A program made the position numbers and the translations under genes. From the NCBI GenBank assembly GCA_964477035.1, contig CAYZCW010000012.1, positions 13,482-77,481 on the forward strand: DNA of 64,000 nucleotides. The letters run 5' to 3'. The notes beneath the pieces were generated by a model. It saw only the letters and a list, made by a program, of their open reading frames with translations. It did not search any database and was not told where the DNA came from. Position 1 is the stretch's first letter. Each line of letters opens with the position of its first letter. Shown here piece after piece: positions 43,306 to 52,547 of this stretch. This stretch comes from SLSG01 sp964477035. Lineage in GTDB: Bacteria > Bacteroidota > Bacteroidia > Bacteroidales > UBA7960.

Positions 43306-43313
43306 TATATTTG
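43306..43313 (+). promoter_or_regulatory. -7 element of the DnaB-like ATPase gene
   Basis: TATATTTG is an exact -7 match, 56 nt before the start codon. No TTG at -33. Confidence 0.5.
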
Positions 43314-43369
43314 GAAGGAGGATCATTCGGGTCCCCAAGGGTTTTTCCTTCCCATCAAAACGCACCATC

Positions 43370-44269
43370 ATGGAACAAAACACCTTAGAAGTCACAGAGC
43401 AGACAGAGGTGTTTTCGTTTACCAGCATCCGCGAGCTGGTAAACGAAACACTGAAAACACACATCGGACAAACACCTTCCCTGCCGGGAACCCCCTCCGG
43501 CTTCCGGGACCTCGACAAGGTGACAGGCGGATTTCAAAAAGGACAGTTGACGACCGTTGCGGTTCGGCCAGGCATGGGCAAGACCGCTTTTTTATTGTCG
43601 GTGGCCAACAACCTTGCCGTCAGGAACCAATACTCCGTGGCTGTTTTTTCCTCCGAACGATCCAGTCGTAAAATGACCACCCGTCTGATTGAAACCGAGA
43701 CCGGGATGTCGGTGGATCAGCTGAAGAACGGCCGGTTAAAGGCCAGCGAAAAAGACCACATGCGGTCACTGGTTAACAGCATTGCCAGGGCAAAGATCTT
43801 CATCGACGATACGCCCTACCTTCCGGTCATGGAACTGGTCCGTAAGTGCCGGCAGTTAAAGCAACAGCAGCAGGTGGACCTGGTCATCGTGGACTATGTG
43901 GAGCTGCTGACCATTGGTCCCGCCCACGACAGGACACGCGGGGAGCAACTGCTCGACATCATGTACCTGATCAAGAAGACGGCACGCGAACTGGATATTC
44001 CGTTTCTGCTGTTTTCCCAGTTTCAGGGCGTTCCCTCCGGCTTTGGGAGTGCTTCCGACAACCTCCGTGAGGACCTGCCTGCCTACCTCTGGGAGCCTTC
44101 CGATGTGGTGATGGTGTTGCATCGAAGCGACCTGGATCCCAGGCATAAGAAACAGCAGGGAAAGTCCATGGTCGAGTTGATCGTGGCAAACAAGGAGGCG
44201 GGCAGCGAGCGCCAGGTCGTTCCCCTGGCTTTCATTGAAAGCATCTCAAAATTCACGGATCCATCCTGA
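43370..44269 (+). CDS. Stand-alone DnaB-type (RecA-fold) ATPase domain
   Basis: 299 residues, only the C-terminal motor half of a DnaB helicase. Walker A is RPGMGKTA (66-73), the catalytic Glu lies in FSSERSS, Walker B is LVIVDYVELL, and LIVANKEAGSE corresponds to the DnaB RNKxG region. The N-terminal primase-binding domain is missing; instead there is a 40-residue linker-like start. The usual replicative dnaB is about 480-520 residues, so this is a paralog. It may serve in replication, repair or phage response; nothing in the context decides. Confidence 0.82.
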   Translation: MEQNTLEVTEQTEVFSFTSIRELVNETLKTHIGQTPSLPGTPSGFRDLDKVTGGFQKGQLTTVAVRPGMGKTAFLLSVANNLAVRNQYSVAVFSSERSSRKMTTRLIETETGMSVDQLKNGRLKASEKDHMRSLVNSIARAKIFIDDTPYLPVMELVRKCRQLKQQQQVDLVIVDYVELLTIGPAHDRTRGEQLLDIMYLIKKTARELDIPFLLFSQFQGVPSGFGSASDNLREDLPAYLWEPSDVVMVLHRSDLDPRHKKQQGKSMVELIVANKEAGSERQVVPLAFIESISKFTDPS

Positions 44270-44368
44270 TCCCGGCAAAGGATTCACCCGGCGGAAGGGG
44301 CCGCCGCCCCTTCTTCTGCAAACATATTTTCATACACAAATACATCTTCCTCCGCAAACAGACTGAGA

Positions 44369-44908
44369 ATGGCATTGATCAAAGAGAACGAGCTGATCCC
44401 CGAAACCCTTCTGGAGGTGGCAAAAAAAATGGTGGTGGCCGCCCGCACCGCTCCCAAGGCAAGAGGCCTGAGCACTTTGGAAACCGCCATCCTGACAGGC
44501 CGGGACATCCAGGATCTCGCCCGCTGCATGCACGAAATCGGGGAGGCTGAAAACAACAAGATCTTCCTGCGTGATGCCCGCAACGTGGGCGAGTCTGCCG
44601 ACGTGGTGGTGCTTCTGGGAACCTCGGTGAAGGCCCTGGGACTGGCCGTCTGTGGCTTTTGCGGTTTCCGAGATTGCGCACACAAAAATGAATATCCGGA
44701 GGTGCCCTGCTCCTTCAATACGGGCGACCTGGGCATTGCACTCGGTTCGGCCGTCGCCGTGGCCATGGACCACCGGGTGGACAACCGCATCATGTACACC
44801 CTGGGCTATGCCGCCAGAAAACTCGGCATTCTGGGTGAAGATGTCCGCGTGATCTACGGGGTGCCCCTCAGCGCCTCCTCCAAGAACCCGTTTTTCGACA
44901 GGAAGTAG
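44369..44908 (+). CDS. DUF2148 ferredoxin-domain protein
   Basis: 179 residues. The family has a cysteine cluster, here CGFCGFRDCAHKNEYPEVPC, that resembles an iron-sulfur site, and LGTSVKALGLAV and DLGIALGSAVAVAMDHRVD as further landmarks. It is widespread in anaerobes and of unknown function. A GC-rich hairpin (44294-44313) upstream may end the previous gene. Confidence 0.85.
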   Translation: MALIKENELIPETLLEVAKKMVVAARTAPKARGLSTLETAILTGRDIQDLARCMHEIGEAENNKIFLRDARNVGESADVVVLLGTSVKALGLAVCGFCGFRDCAHKNEYPEVPCSFNTGDLGIALGSAVAVAMDHRVDNRIMYTLGYAARKLGILGEDVRVIYGVPLSASSKNPFFDRK

Positions 44909-44961
44909 TCCGGGCCGGGGGCGTTTAAATTCCCCGGAGCACTAAACATTCTCCCCCAAAT

Positions 44962-44998
44962 CTTGTTTTTTTTGAAACAAGCAGGGCAATCCCTGCTT
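44962..44998. other. Two adjacent inverted repeats between the DUF2148 gene and tpx
   Basis: CTTGTTT (44962-44968) pairs with AAACAAG (44975-44981), and AAGCAGGG (44979-44986) pairs with CCCTGCTT (44991-44998). They overlap by three bases, so the two hairpins exclude each other. Neither is followed by a T run. Could be a regulatory leader for tpx or an inefficient terminator. Confidence 0.4.
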
Positions 44999-45073
44999 CC
45001 GGGCGGGGAATGTGTGCCCATGACGCACCGGCTTCCCCTGTCCCGGATCCTAACGATTAAACCATCTGTTTGA

Positions 45074-45586
45074 ATGAAGCGCAATACCAATTTGGTTACC
45101 CTGGGCGGCAAGCCCGTGACCCTGGTCGGCAAGCTGGTCAAACCAGGGGCCAATGCCAAAAACTTCATGGCGGTCAGAAAAGACATGTCCGTCCTTCAGC
45201 TGAGTGACTACGCGGGCAAGGTCCGCATCCTTTCTTCCGCCCCCAGCATCGATACCGACATATGTGCCGAGCAGGCCAGGCGGTTCAACCTGGAAGCCTC
45301 CCTGTTGGAGGGCATAAAGGTGATCTCCATCACGTGCGACCTGCCTTTTGCCCTGAAGCGGTTTTGTGCGGCTGAGGACATTGACCGGATCGAGGTCGTG
45401 TCCGATCACAAACTGACGGACTTTGGCATCAAATACGGATTCCTCATTGAAGAGTTCAGATTGCTGGCCAGGGGGATCGTCATCGTGGACCAGCTGGATG
45501 TGGTCCGGTATGTGGAACTGGTCCGTGAAGTGGGTGAACATCCCGATTACGACAAGGCCCTTGCCGAAGCAAAGGCCCTTGTCTGA
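45074..45586 (+). CDS. tpx: Thiol peroxidase
   Basis: 170 residues. Peroxidatic Cys64 lies in PSIDTDICAEQ and resolving Cys98 in DLPFALKRFC; the 34-residue spacing equals that of E. coli Tpx (61 and 95). A third cysteine, Cys88, matches Tpx position 82. It reduces peroxides with thioredoxin as reductant in the cytoplasm or, in some bacteria, the periplasm; no signal peptide is seen. Followed convergently by dnaK. Confidence 0.95.
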   Translation: MKRNTNLVTLGGKPVTLVGKLVKPGANAKNFMAVRKDMSVLQLSDYAGKVRILSSAPSIDTDICAEQARRFNLEASLLEGIKVISITCDLPFALKRFCAAEDIDRIEVVSDHKLTDFGIKYGFLIEEFRLLARGIVIVDQLDVVRYVELVREVGEHPDYDKALAEAKALV

Positions 45587-45616
45587 TTCTGTGATGGGAT
45601 GCCGGACGAATGGTCC

Positions 45617-47542
45617 TTACTTCACTTCTTCAAAATCCACATCGGTCACATCCCCGTCATTCTTCCCGCCTTTCCCGTCTTTTCCGGGCTGGCCACCGTC
45701 CTTGCCGCCCTCCTGTCCGTCGGACGGAGCACCGGCCGCCTGTGATGCCTGATACATCTCAGCGCTGGCAGCCTGCCAGGCCGCATTGAGGCCGGCCATG
45801 GCGGTCTCTATGGCCCCGAGGTCCTTGTTCTTGTGGGCCTCCTTCAGGTCGGCCAGGGCCTTTTCAATGGGCCCTTTCTTGTCGGCCGGCAGTTTGTCGC
45901 CGAACTCCTTGATCTGTTTTTCGGTCTGGAAGATGAGGCTGTCGGCGGCATTGATTTTTTCAATCTCCTCCTTGAGCTTGCGGTCCTTTTCGGCGTTCGC
46001 TTCGGCTTCGGCCTTCATCTTCTTGATTTCTTCCTCATTCAGGCCCGAGGATGCTTCGATGCGCACCTGTTGCGATTTGCCGGTGGCCTTGTCCTTGGCC
46101 GACACATGCAGGATGCCGTTGGCGTCGATGTCGAAGGCCACCTCGATCTGGGGCATGCCCCTGGGTGCGGGCGGCAGTCCATCGAGATGGAACCGCCCGA
46201 TGGTGCGGTTGTCTTTGGCCATGGGCCGTTCGCCCTGGAGGATATGGATCTCCACGGAAGTCTGGTTGTCTGCCGCGGTGGAGAAGGTCTCCATTTTCTT
46301 GGTCGGGATGGTGGCATTGGCCTCGATCAGCCTGGTCATCACACCGCCCAGGGTCTCAATGCCCAGCGACAGCGGGGTGACGTCCAGCAGCAGCACGTCT
46401 TTGATCTCACCGGTCAGCACGGCGCCCTGGATGGCGGCGCCGATGGCCACGACCTCGTCGGGGTTCACTCCCTTGGAGGGTTTCCTGCCGAAGAATTTTT
46501 CCACCAGCTCCTGAATGGCGGGGATGCGGGTGGAACCGCCCACCAGGATCACCTCGTCGATATCGGAGGGTTTCAGTTTGGCGTCACTGAGCGCCTTCTT
46601 GCAGGGCTCCAGGGTGGCCTGGATCAGCTTGTCGCTCAATTGTTCGAACTGGCTGCGGCTGAGGGTCCTGACCAGGTGCTTGGGAATGCCGTCCACGGGC
46701 ATGATGTAGGGGAGGTTGATCTCCGTGCTGGTGGAGCTGGACAGTTCGATCTTGGCCTTTTCTGCGGCTTCCTTGAGCCGCTGCAGGGCCATGGGGTCCT
46801 TCTTCAGGTCGATCCCTTCGTCCTTTTTGAACTCACCGGCCAGCCAGTTGATGATCACATCGTCGAAATCGTCCCCTCCCAGGTGGGTGTCGCCATGGGT
46901 GGACTTCACCTCGAAGACCCCGTCGCCCAACTCCAGGATGGATATGTCGAAGGTCCCCCCGCCCAGGTCGAAGACGGCGATGCGGACATCCTTGTCTTTT
47001 TTGTCCAGGCCGTAAGCCAGCGAGGCCGCCGTGGGCTCATTGATGATGCGCCGCACCTTCAGTCCCGCGATCTCCCCGGCTTCCTTGGTGGCCTGCCTCT
47101 GGCTGTCGTTGAAATAGGCCGGTACGGTGATCACCGCTTCCTGCACTTCCTGTCCCAGGTAATCCTCGGCCGTTTTCTTCATCTTCTGCAGCACCATGGC
47201 CGAGATTTCCTGGGGGGTGTAATGCCGGTCATCGATCTTCACGCGGGGGATGTTGTTGTCCCCTTTTTCGATGGGGTAGGAAACCCTTTCCCTTTCCTTG
47301 ACGGAAGTGTCATAGGTTTCGCCCATCAGCCGCTTGATCGAGTAGATTGTCTTGGTGGGGTTGATGATGGCCTGTCGTTTGGCCGGGTCACCCACCTTGC
47401 GCTCCCCGTTCTCGGTAAAGGCGACGATGGACGGGGTGGTCCGCCTCCCTTCACTGTTGGGAATCACCACCGGCTCGTTTCCTTCCATCACGGCCACACA
47501 AGAGTTTGTCGTTCCTAAGTCAATTCCAATAATTTTACCCAT
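45617..47542 (-). CDS. dnaK: Hsp70 chaperone DnaK
   Basis: 641 residues, normal length. N-terminal ATPase domain opens IGIDLGTTNSCVAVMEG, with VPAYFNDSQRQATKEAG and FDLGGGTFDISILE. Substrate domain has LLDVTPLSLGIETLGG and GMPQIEVAFDIDANGI. The C-terminal disordered tail is Gly/Asp/Lys-rich and ends in EEVK. grpE and dnaJ are not adjacent. I see no CIRCE inverted repeat in the 189 bp upstream. Confidence 0.98.
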   Translation of the reverse strand: MGKIIGIDLGTTNSCVAVMEGNEPVVIPNSEGRRTTPSIVAFTENGERKVGDPAKRQAIINPTKTIYSIKRLMGETYDTSVKERERVSYPIEKGDNNIPRVKIDDRHYTPQEISAMVLQKMKKTAEDYLGQEVQEAVITVPAYFNDSQRQATKEAGEIAGLKVRRIINEPTAASLAYGLDKKDKDVRIAVFDLGGGTFDISILELGDGVFEVKSTHGDTHLGGDDFDDVIINWLAGEFKKDEGIDLKKDPMALQRLKEAAEKAKIELSSSTSTEINLPYIMPVDGIPKHLVRTLSRSQFEQLSDKLIQATLEPCKKALSDAKLKPSDIDEVILVGGSTRIPAIQELVEKFFGRKPSKGVNPDEVVAIGAAIQGAVLTGEIKDVLLLDVTPLSLGIETLGGVMTRLIEANATIPTKKMETFSTAADNQTSVEIHILQGERPMAKDNRTIGRFHLDGLPPAPRGMPQIEVAFDIDANGILHVSAKDKATGKSQQVRIEASSGLNEEEIKKMKAEAEANAEKDRKLKEEIEKINAADSLIFQTEKQIKEFGDKLPADKKGPIEKALADLKEAHKNKDLGAIETAMAGLNAAWQAASAEMYQASQAAGAPSDGQEGGKDGGQPGKDGKGGKNDGDVTDVDFEEVK

Positions 47543-47731
47543 TGCTTGTATCGTTTTTATCCGTCAGTAAATGCAAGACATTGTTTTCGGGCGCACCCGC
47601 GCCGCAGATGCCGGAGCGCCTTTGTTTTGCAGAGGATGTTTCAATGATTGTGCCAAGGCAGGAATCCGGCTGTTTCCGGGCAAATATGGCACCCGCCTGT
47701 CCGGGTCATGTGACAAAAAGGCAGGGGGAGG

Positions 47732-50176
47732 TCAAAACTGTGCCACCAGCTTGATGTTGATCAGCCGGCGTGTCAGGTAGTTTGGGACCGCAAAAAGGCG
47801 GTTCTCCACGTCACGGATCCAAAGGTAGGATATGGTGTTGTTGATTTCCAGCAGGTTGAAAATTTCCGCCGTCAGCCAGAGCGACCGGAAATGGCGCAGG
47901 GGATTGCCGTCCGAAAAGGAGGCGCCGTCCCCGATGAGTTCCTTGGAGAAGCCGATGTCCACCCGCTTGTAGGAAGGCATGCGCAGGGTGTCTAGTTGCC
48001 GTTCGTAGGTCGGCGGCCCAAACGGCAGGCCCGTGCCGAACACGAAGCCCAGCTGCACCTGGTAGCTGGGGTTCCTGGGCAGGAAATCCTGGAAAAACAG
48101 GCTGAAGTTAAGCCGCTGGTCGGTCGGCCGCGGGATGTATCCGGCAGGGATTCGTTCCCCGTTGGGGCCGGAATAATAAGCCCCTTCGATCTTTTCCCGG
48201 GTCTGCATCACGGACAGGCTGGCCCAGGACTCCACCCCGGGAACGAACTCCCCGTGCACCTTCATGTCGAGGCCGGTGGCATAGCCCTGGGCCAGGTTTT
48301 CGGCGTAATAACGGATCCGGACGTTGTCCAGTTCGAAGGGGATGAGGTGTTTCAGGTGCTTGTAGTAAGCCTCTGCCGTATATTTGAAGGGGCGGTCCCA
48401 GGCCAGGAAATTGTACTCCGAGCCCAGCACGAAGTGAATGGACTCCTGGGCGCGGATGTCTTGATTGAGCCGCCCCTGGAAGTCACGCAACTCCCTGTAG
48501 AAAGGCGGCTGGTGGAAGAACCCGGCCGAGGCACGGAAGGCCCAGCGGGGGGCCAGCAGTGGCTTGTACAGCAGGGTGGCCCGCGGGCTGATCAGGAACT
48601 GACGGTTAAAATCCCAGTAGTTGCCCCGGATCCCGGCCGTCAGGGCGAAGCGCCCGTGGGAGGCCTCCAGCTCCCAGGTGTGCTGGGCAAAGGCCGAGAG
48701 GCGGGAGGACTGCATGCTGATGGTCGCATGGAGGGTGTCCCGCAGCAGGAGGCGGTCCCCATGCCGGGGCACGGCATAGCCGGAAGAATCGATCATGGTC
48801 CACTCCGTAAGGCGGTCGTAAATGTCTTCCCTCTGGAACTTCATGCCCCAGCGGCTCCGGCCCTTGTCCCCCTGGAGCTGCCCCTTGTGTTCCAGGTTCC
48901 ATACAATGGCGTTGAGGTAGTTGCGGGCATGGTTGTGGAAAGTGCCCACCCCGATGGCTTCGCCCACCGGCTGCCCGAAATCGTCCTTCGAGAAATCCGT
49001 CTCCACCCTTTGCAGCCAATACTGTCCGACGATGTCGAAATTTTCGTTCTCGTCCGACTGAAACACCGTGGAGATAAAGTCCATTTCCAGGTTTTCCGTC
49101 GGATGCCAATTCAGCGACATGGCCCCCAGTCCCGTGATGAAGCGGTCGACTTCCTGTCCGTCGAAATACACGGTGAGCTCGCGCACATCGGCCACGGTCC
49201 CGAAGCGGGTGCGCTGCACCTCCGGCTGGAACAGGTAGCGGTTGCGGCTGTAGTTGCCCAGCATGCTCAGGGTGGCCCGGGGCCCCAGCTCGTAGGTCAG
49301 CAGGGCCTGGAAATCCGAAAAGGAAGGCCGGTAATCGCCCTGGGCGTCCAGGGTTCCCAGCAGGTACTGGTTGGATTTGTGCCGGAAACCCAGCAGGTAA
49401 GAAATTTTTTCGTTGCCGGTAAGTCCTTCCAGGTGGAGGGAGCCTTCCAGCAGGCTCATGGAAAAGGAGCCGGCGAAGTCCGCCGGTTTCCTGTAGCGGA
49501 TGTCCAAAACAGATGCCATCTTGTCGCCGTATTGGGCGTCGAAGCCCCCGGCCGAGAAGCTGATGGAGGAGATCAGGTCGGAGTTCAGAAAACTCAGCCC
49601 CTCCTGCTGGCCGCTGCGGACCAGGAAGGGGCGGTAGATCTCGATCCCGTTCACGTAGACCAGGTTCTCGTCGTAGTTGCCGCCCCGTACCGAATACTGG
49701 CTGGACAGTTCCGTGGTGGCCGACACCCCCGGGAGGGTCTTGACCAGTCCCTCGACCCCGGCCGAGGGGCCGGGCAGGCGGGAGACCAGCTTGGGGTCGA
49801 TGCGGGTGATGTCGGTCGACAGGATCTGCCTTTCGGTGACCACCACGTCGGGCAGGTCGGTGGCCGAAGGGCGGAGAAAGATATCCACCCGCCTCACCTC
49901 CCCGGGCTCCAGCATCAGAGACACATGGGCCGGGGCATAGCCCAGGTAGGAGATGGCCAGGCGCAACGCCTGCTGGGCGGGCACCCGGAGGCGGAAAAAG
50001 CCCGTCTCAGAGGTGGTGGTTCCCGTGGGGGTGCCTTCCACGGCCAGGTTGACAAACTCCAGGGGATTCCCTTCCGGGTCACGAACCATGCCTTCGATGT
50101 GCGCAAAAGGCTGGGCCGCTGCCAGGCCGGTCAGCAGCAACAGGAACACGAGCGGCAGGATCTTTTTATGGGACAT
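47732..50176 (-). CDS. TonB-dependent outer-membrane receptor
   Basis: 814 residues from the ATG at 50176 (MSHKKI). The signal peptide ends LAAAQ. A carboxypeptidase-regulatory-like domain (about 22-100: GMVRDPEGNPLEFVNLAV) is followed by a plug domain (VEGLVKTLPGVS, YSVRGGNYDENLVYVNGIEIYRP in parts) and a beta-barrel ending in an aromatic residue (KLVAQF). No SusD partner follows, so it is not a polysaccharide-utilisation SusC pair. Substrate unknown. Confidence 0.93.
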   Translation of the reverse strand: MSHKKILPLVFLLLLTGLAAAQPFAHIEGMVRDPEGNPLEFVNLAVEGTPTGTTTSETGFFRLRVPAQQALRLAISYLGYAPAHVSLMLEPGEVRRVDIFLRPSATDLPDVVVTERQILSTDITRIDPKLVSRLPGPSAGVEGLVKTLPGVSATTELSSQYSVRGGNYDENLVYVNGIEIYRPFLVRSGQQEGLSFLNSDLISSISFSAGGFDAQYGDKMASVLDIRYRKPADFAGSFSMSLLEGSLHLEGLTGNEKISYLLGFRHKSNQYLLGTLDAQGDYRPSFSDFQALLTYELGPRATLSMLGNYSRNRYLFQPEVQRTRFGTVADVRELTVYFDGQEVDRFITGLGAMSLNWHPTENLEMDFISTVFQSDENENFDIVGQYWLQRVETDFSKDDFGQPVGEAIGVGTFHNHARNYLNAIVWNLEHKGQLQGDKGRSRWGMKFQREDIYDRLTEWTMIDSSGYAVPRHGDRLLLRDTLHATISMQSSRLSAFAQHTWELEASHGRFALTAGIRGNYWDFNRQFLISPRATLLYKPLLAPRWAFRASAGFFHQPPFYRELRDFQGRLNQDIRAQESIHFVLGSEYNFLAWDRPFKYTAEAYYKHLKHLIPFELDNVRIRYYAENLAQGYATGLDMKVHGEFVPGVESWASLSVMQTREKIEGAYYSGPNGERIPAGYIPRPTDQRLNFSLFFQDFLPRNPSYQVQLGFVFGTGLPFGPPTYERQLDTLRMPSYKRVDIGFSKELIGDGASFSDGNPLRHFRSLWLTAEIFNLLEINNTISYLWIRDVENRLFAVPNYLTRRLINIKLVAQF

Positions 50177-50318
50177 GATTCGGATAAGTCGGGCATGTGA
50201 AAGGGACCCGTGCCCTTCGGGCGTGGCAGCGGTGGCTCCGGAGTCCCTGCTAGCATTCATATAACCGCAATCGTGCACACATTATTGTACGCCGGTTGCC
50301 CCGCGTTGGCCTGCGGCT

Positions 50319-50999
50319 CTAGTCGCTTCGTTTGAACCGGCCTTCCCGCCAGGCCTGAATGAACTGTCCCCAGGCCAGGGGGTCGAAGATGCGCATGGGG
50401 GGCGCCTGCCCCGCATAATACAGGCGTTCGGCCTGCTGGTTCATCACGTGCTTGAAGTTCATGCTGCCGTCCATGGGATAATGCCTTAGCCGCTCCTTCA
50501 TGTCCGCCCTGGCCAGGTTGCGCATGGCCCGGTCGTAATCGTCGTCCGGGATCTCGGTGTGCAGGAAGGCATGGCGGAACTGCTCCCGGGTGGGCCAGGG
50601 ATAGATGAGCGTTTCGGCCAGGTAGACCGTATCCCGGGTCATCACCTGGATGGCCGAATACCGGTTCTGGGTGAGGGTGTCGGGCACCACGAACTGGAAC
50701 TCCTTGAAACCCACGGCGGAGAAGCGCAGGGTGTCCCGTTCGTGGACCGCGATGGAAAAGAAGCCGTAATAATCGGTGATGGTTCCCCTGCGGGTGTTCT
50801 TCACCCATACGGTGGTATAGGGCACGGGGGCCAGGCTGTCCCCGGTCACCACGATGCCCGACACCTGGATCACGTTCCGGGGACTGCGGACCGTTGGTTG
50901 CTGGGCAAAGGCCCATCCTGCCATGATTGCCAGGGCGATGACCGCTGCAGCGAGTGGCAGCTGGCGGTGGGCGGAAGAAGATGCGGACTTGCCGGACAT
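50319..50999 (-). CDS. Secreted carboxypeptidase-regulatory-like domain protein
   Basis: 226 residues from the ATG at 50999. The signal peptide ends AFAQQ. One carboxypeptidase-regulatory-like beta-sandwich (about 44-110: VSGIVVTGDSLAPVPYTTVW, DYYGFFSIAV, FSAVGFKEF) is followed by a helical C-terminal part of unknown role. It lies 142 nt upstream of the TonB receptor gene on the same strand, and both carry the same kind of N-domain, so they may be functionally paired. Confidence 0.8.
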   Translation of the reverse strand: MSGKSASSSAHRQLPLAAAVIALAIMAGWAFAQQPTVRSPRNVIQVSGIVVTGDSLAPVPYTTVWVKNTRRGTITDYYGFFSIAVHERDTLRFSAVGFKEFQFVVPDTLTQNRYSAIQVMTRDTVYLAETLIYPWPTREQFRHAFLHTEIPDDDYDRAMRNLARADMKERLRHYPMDGSMNFKHVMNQQAERLYYAGQAPPMRIFDPLAWGQFIQAWREGRFKRSD

Positions 51000-51125
51000 A
51001 TTTCTGTATTGTCTCAAATCACATGCCACAAAAGCCGCGGTCCGGGTGTCTGCACCGGTGGCTTTCAGGGTTTTCGTCGGATGGGCCTGCAGCCCTCCGG
51101 GCAAAGTTAGCAATAAAAAGCGAGG

Positions 51126-51166
51126 CCATGAAAAAAGCCGCTGCACATACAGGTACAACGGCTTTT
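51126..51166 (-). terminator. Intrinsic terminator after rpmB
   Basis: CGGCTTTT (51159-51166) and AAAAGCCG (51133-51140) form an eight-base stem that can continue with further weak pairs inside an 18-base loop; on the minus strand it ends in a run of six T. Confidence 0.7.
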
Positions 51167-51200
51167 CGATCCAAAATGTTTTGGTGCGGCAGCGACCGGC

Positions 51201-51437
51201 TTATTTGAGATAGCCTTTCTCCCTGGCTTCTTTGATGCTGGCCTGGATGCCTTTCTTGTTGATGATGCGCAGGCCCTTGGCAGACACTTTCAGGGTGACC
51301 CAGCGGTTCTCTTCCGGAATCCAGAACTTCTTTTCCTGGATGTTGGGATAGAACCACCTGTTGGTCTTGATATTGGAGTGGGACACATGGTGTCCTGTGA
51401 TGGGCCTTTTTCCGGTGATCTGACAAATACGTGACAT
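51201..51437 (-). CDS. rpmB: 50S ribosomal protein L28
   Basis: 78 residues from the ATG at 51437 (MSRICQITG). Landmarks GKRPITGHHVSHSNIKTNR and RWVTLKVSAKGLRIINKKG. Only one Cys of the possible zinc pair is present, so this is the non-zinc form. Single gene here; L33 does not follow it. Confidence 0.96.
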   Translation of the reverse strand: MSRICQITGKRPITGHHVSHSNIKTNRWFYPNIQEKKFWIPEENRWVTLKVSAKGLRIINKKGIQASIKEAREKGYLK

Positions 51438-51534
51438 ATCGCTGTGGATTGTGCGCCCCGGGGGCGCGGCTTGCTTTTTAAGGAGTGCAAAGTACGGCAT
51501 TATTTTTCAAACAGACAACACTTTTTGGTTTTTT

Positions 51535-52482
51535 TTAAAAGAACCGGTCCGCCCGTTCCCGGTGGGAGTTCAGGAAGATGAAGTCGTAGCGCAGAACAAT
51601 TTCGTGGCTGCCGCTGTGGTAGCTTGCGGCCTTGGGGTAGATCCCCATATCGAAGGCATAGCCCAGGGTCCACAAATCGGTAATCTGTATCCCGGTGAGG
51701 AAACCCACCGAATCCCCCGGGCGGAACATGGCCCCCAGGGTGAATTTGTTGAAGATGCGGAAATTGGTCGTCAGGTCCATCTCGAAGTCCCCGAAACGGT
51801 TGAAGCGGATGAAGGTGGAGGGGAGGAATACGATATCCACATTCAGCCGGATGGCCGCCCCGGAGAGGACGAAGTAGTTGCGGTCGAGCAGGGCCGGCTT
51901 GGCCCCTGCATGGATGGTGTTGGTGAAGGGGTTGGTCTCCAGCAACTTGGGGATGGAAAATCCGGCATAGAAGGTTTCTGTCTGGAACAGGATGCCGAAG
52001 CCGAAATTGGGCAGCCAGAAGCTCTGGATGTCCTGGGCGAACATGGGATCGGCCGGGTCGTCGATGATCAGGTCGGTCAGGTTGGCATAGTACATCTCCA
52101 TGCCGGCCTTGATGCCAAAGGCCAGGATGCTTTTGCGCGTGGCGTTGATGTTATAGGAAAAGTCCCCGAACACCGAGGTGGTCTGCTCGGGTCCCAGCCG
52201 CTCATTGCGCAGGGTCATGCCCATGCCGATGCGGTCCCTGCGCTCGGCCGGGGTGTGGAAATTCAGGCTGTTGGTGAACGGGGCCCTTTTGAACACCTGG
52301 GTCCACTGGGAGCGGTTCAGTGCCGTCACCGTGAAGGCCTCGCGGCTCCCTGCATAGGCCGGGTTGATGGCCGGCGTGTTCATCATGTAGTGCGTGAACA
52401 TCACCTGCCGCTGGGCCCGCAGGCCGGTGGCCTGCAGGCAAAGCAGCAACAGGAGGATGCCGTATGTCACGTGTCTTTTCAT
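51535..52482 (-). CDS. PorP/SprF family T9SS outer-membrane protein
   Basis: 315 residues. Signal peptide, then the family opening QVMFTHYMMNTPAINPAYAGSRE (shown in part), ALNRSQWTQVFKRAP, and a C-terminal beta-barrel strand ending RFF. SprF-type proteins are encoded with large T9SS type B cargo and help its secretion or anchoring. The gene begins 65 nt after the stop of the giant repeat protein and on the same strand, as is typical. Annotated as a dedicated partner of that protein by context. Confidence 0.92.
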   Translation of the reverse strand: MKRHVTYGILLLLLCLQATGLRAQRQVMFTHYMMNTPAINPAYAGSREAFTVTALNRSQWTQVFKRAPFTNSLNFHTPAERRDRIGMGMTLRNERLGPEQTTSVFGDFSYNINATRKSILAFGIKAGMEMYYANLTDLIIDDPADPMFAQDIQSFWLPNFGFGILFQTETFYAGFSIPKLLETNPFTNTIHAGAKPALLDRNYFVLSGAAIRLNVDIVFLPSTFIRFNRFGDFEMDLTTNFRIFNKFTLGAMFRPGDSVGFLTGIQITDLWTLGYAFDMGIYPKAASYHSGSHEIVLRYDFIFLNSHRERADRFF

Positions 52483-52547
52483 GATGTCGCCGGCCGGCTT
52501 TTACCCAAATTAAATATACGAAAAAATCGGATAGATGTTACCCCCCA

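Noticed and set aside
44294..44313. Hairpin after the DnaB-like gene as an intrinsic terminator
   Set aside because: GAAGGGGC and GCCCCTTC pair well, but the following bases are TTCTGC with no T run, so I do not list it as a terminator.
45833..47518. 561-residue open frame antisense to dnaK
   Set aside because: dnaK genes in GC-rich genomes are known for long antisense frames; no start signal or domain supports a protein.
47996..50200. 734-residue open frame antisense to the TonB receptor gene
   Set aside because: The minus-strand gene has signal peptide, plug and barrel; the antisense frame has no domain and no signal.
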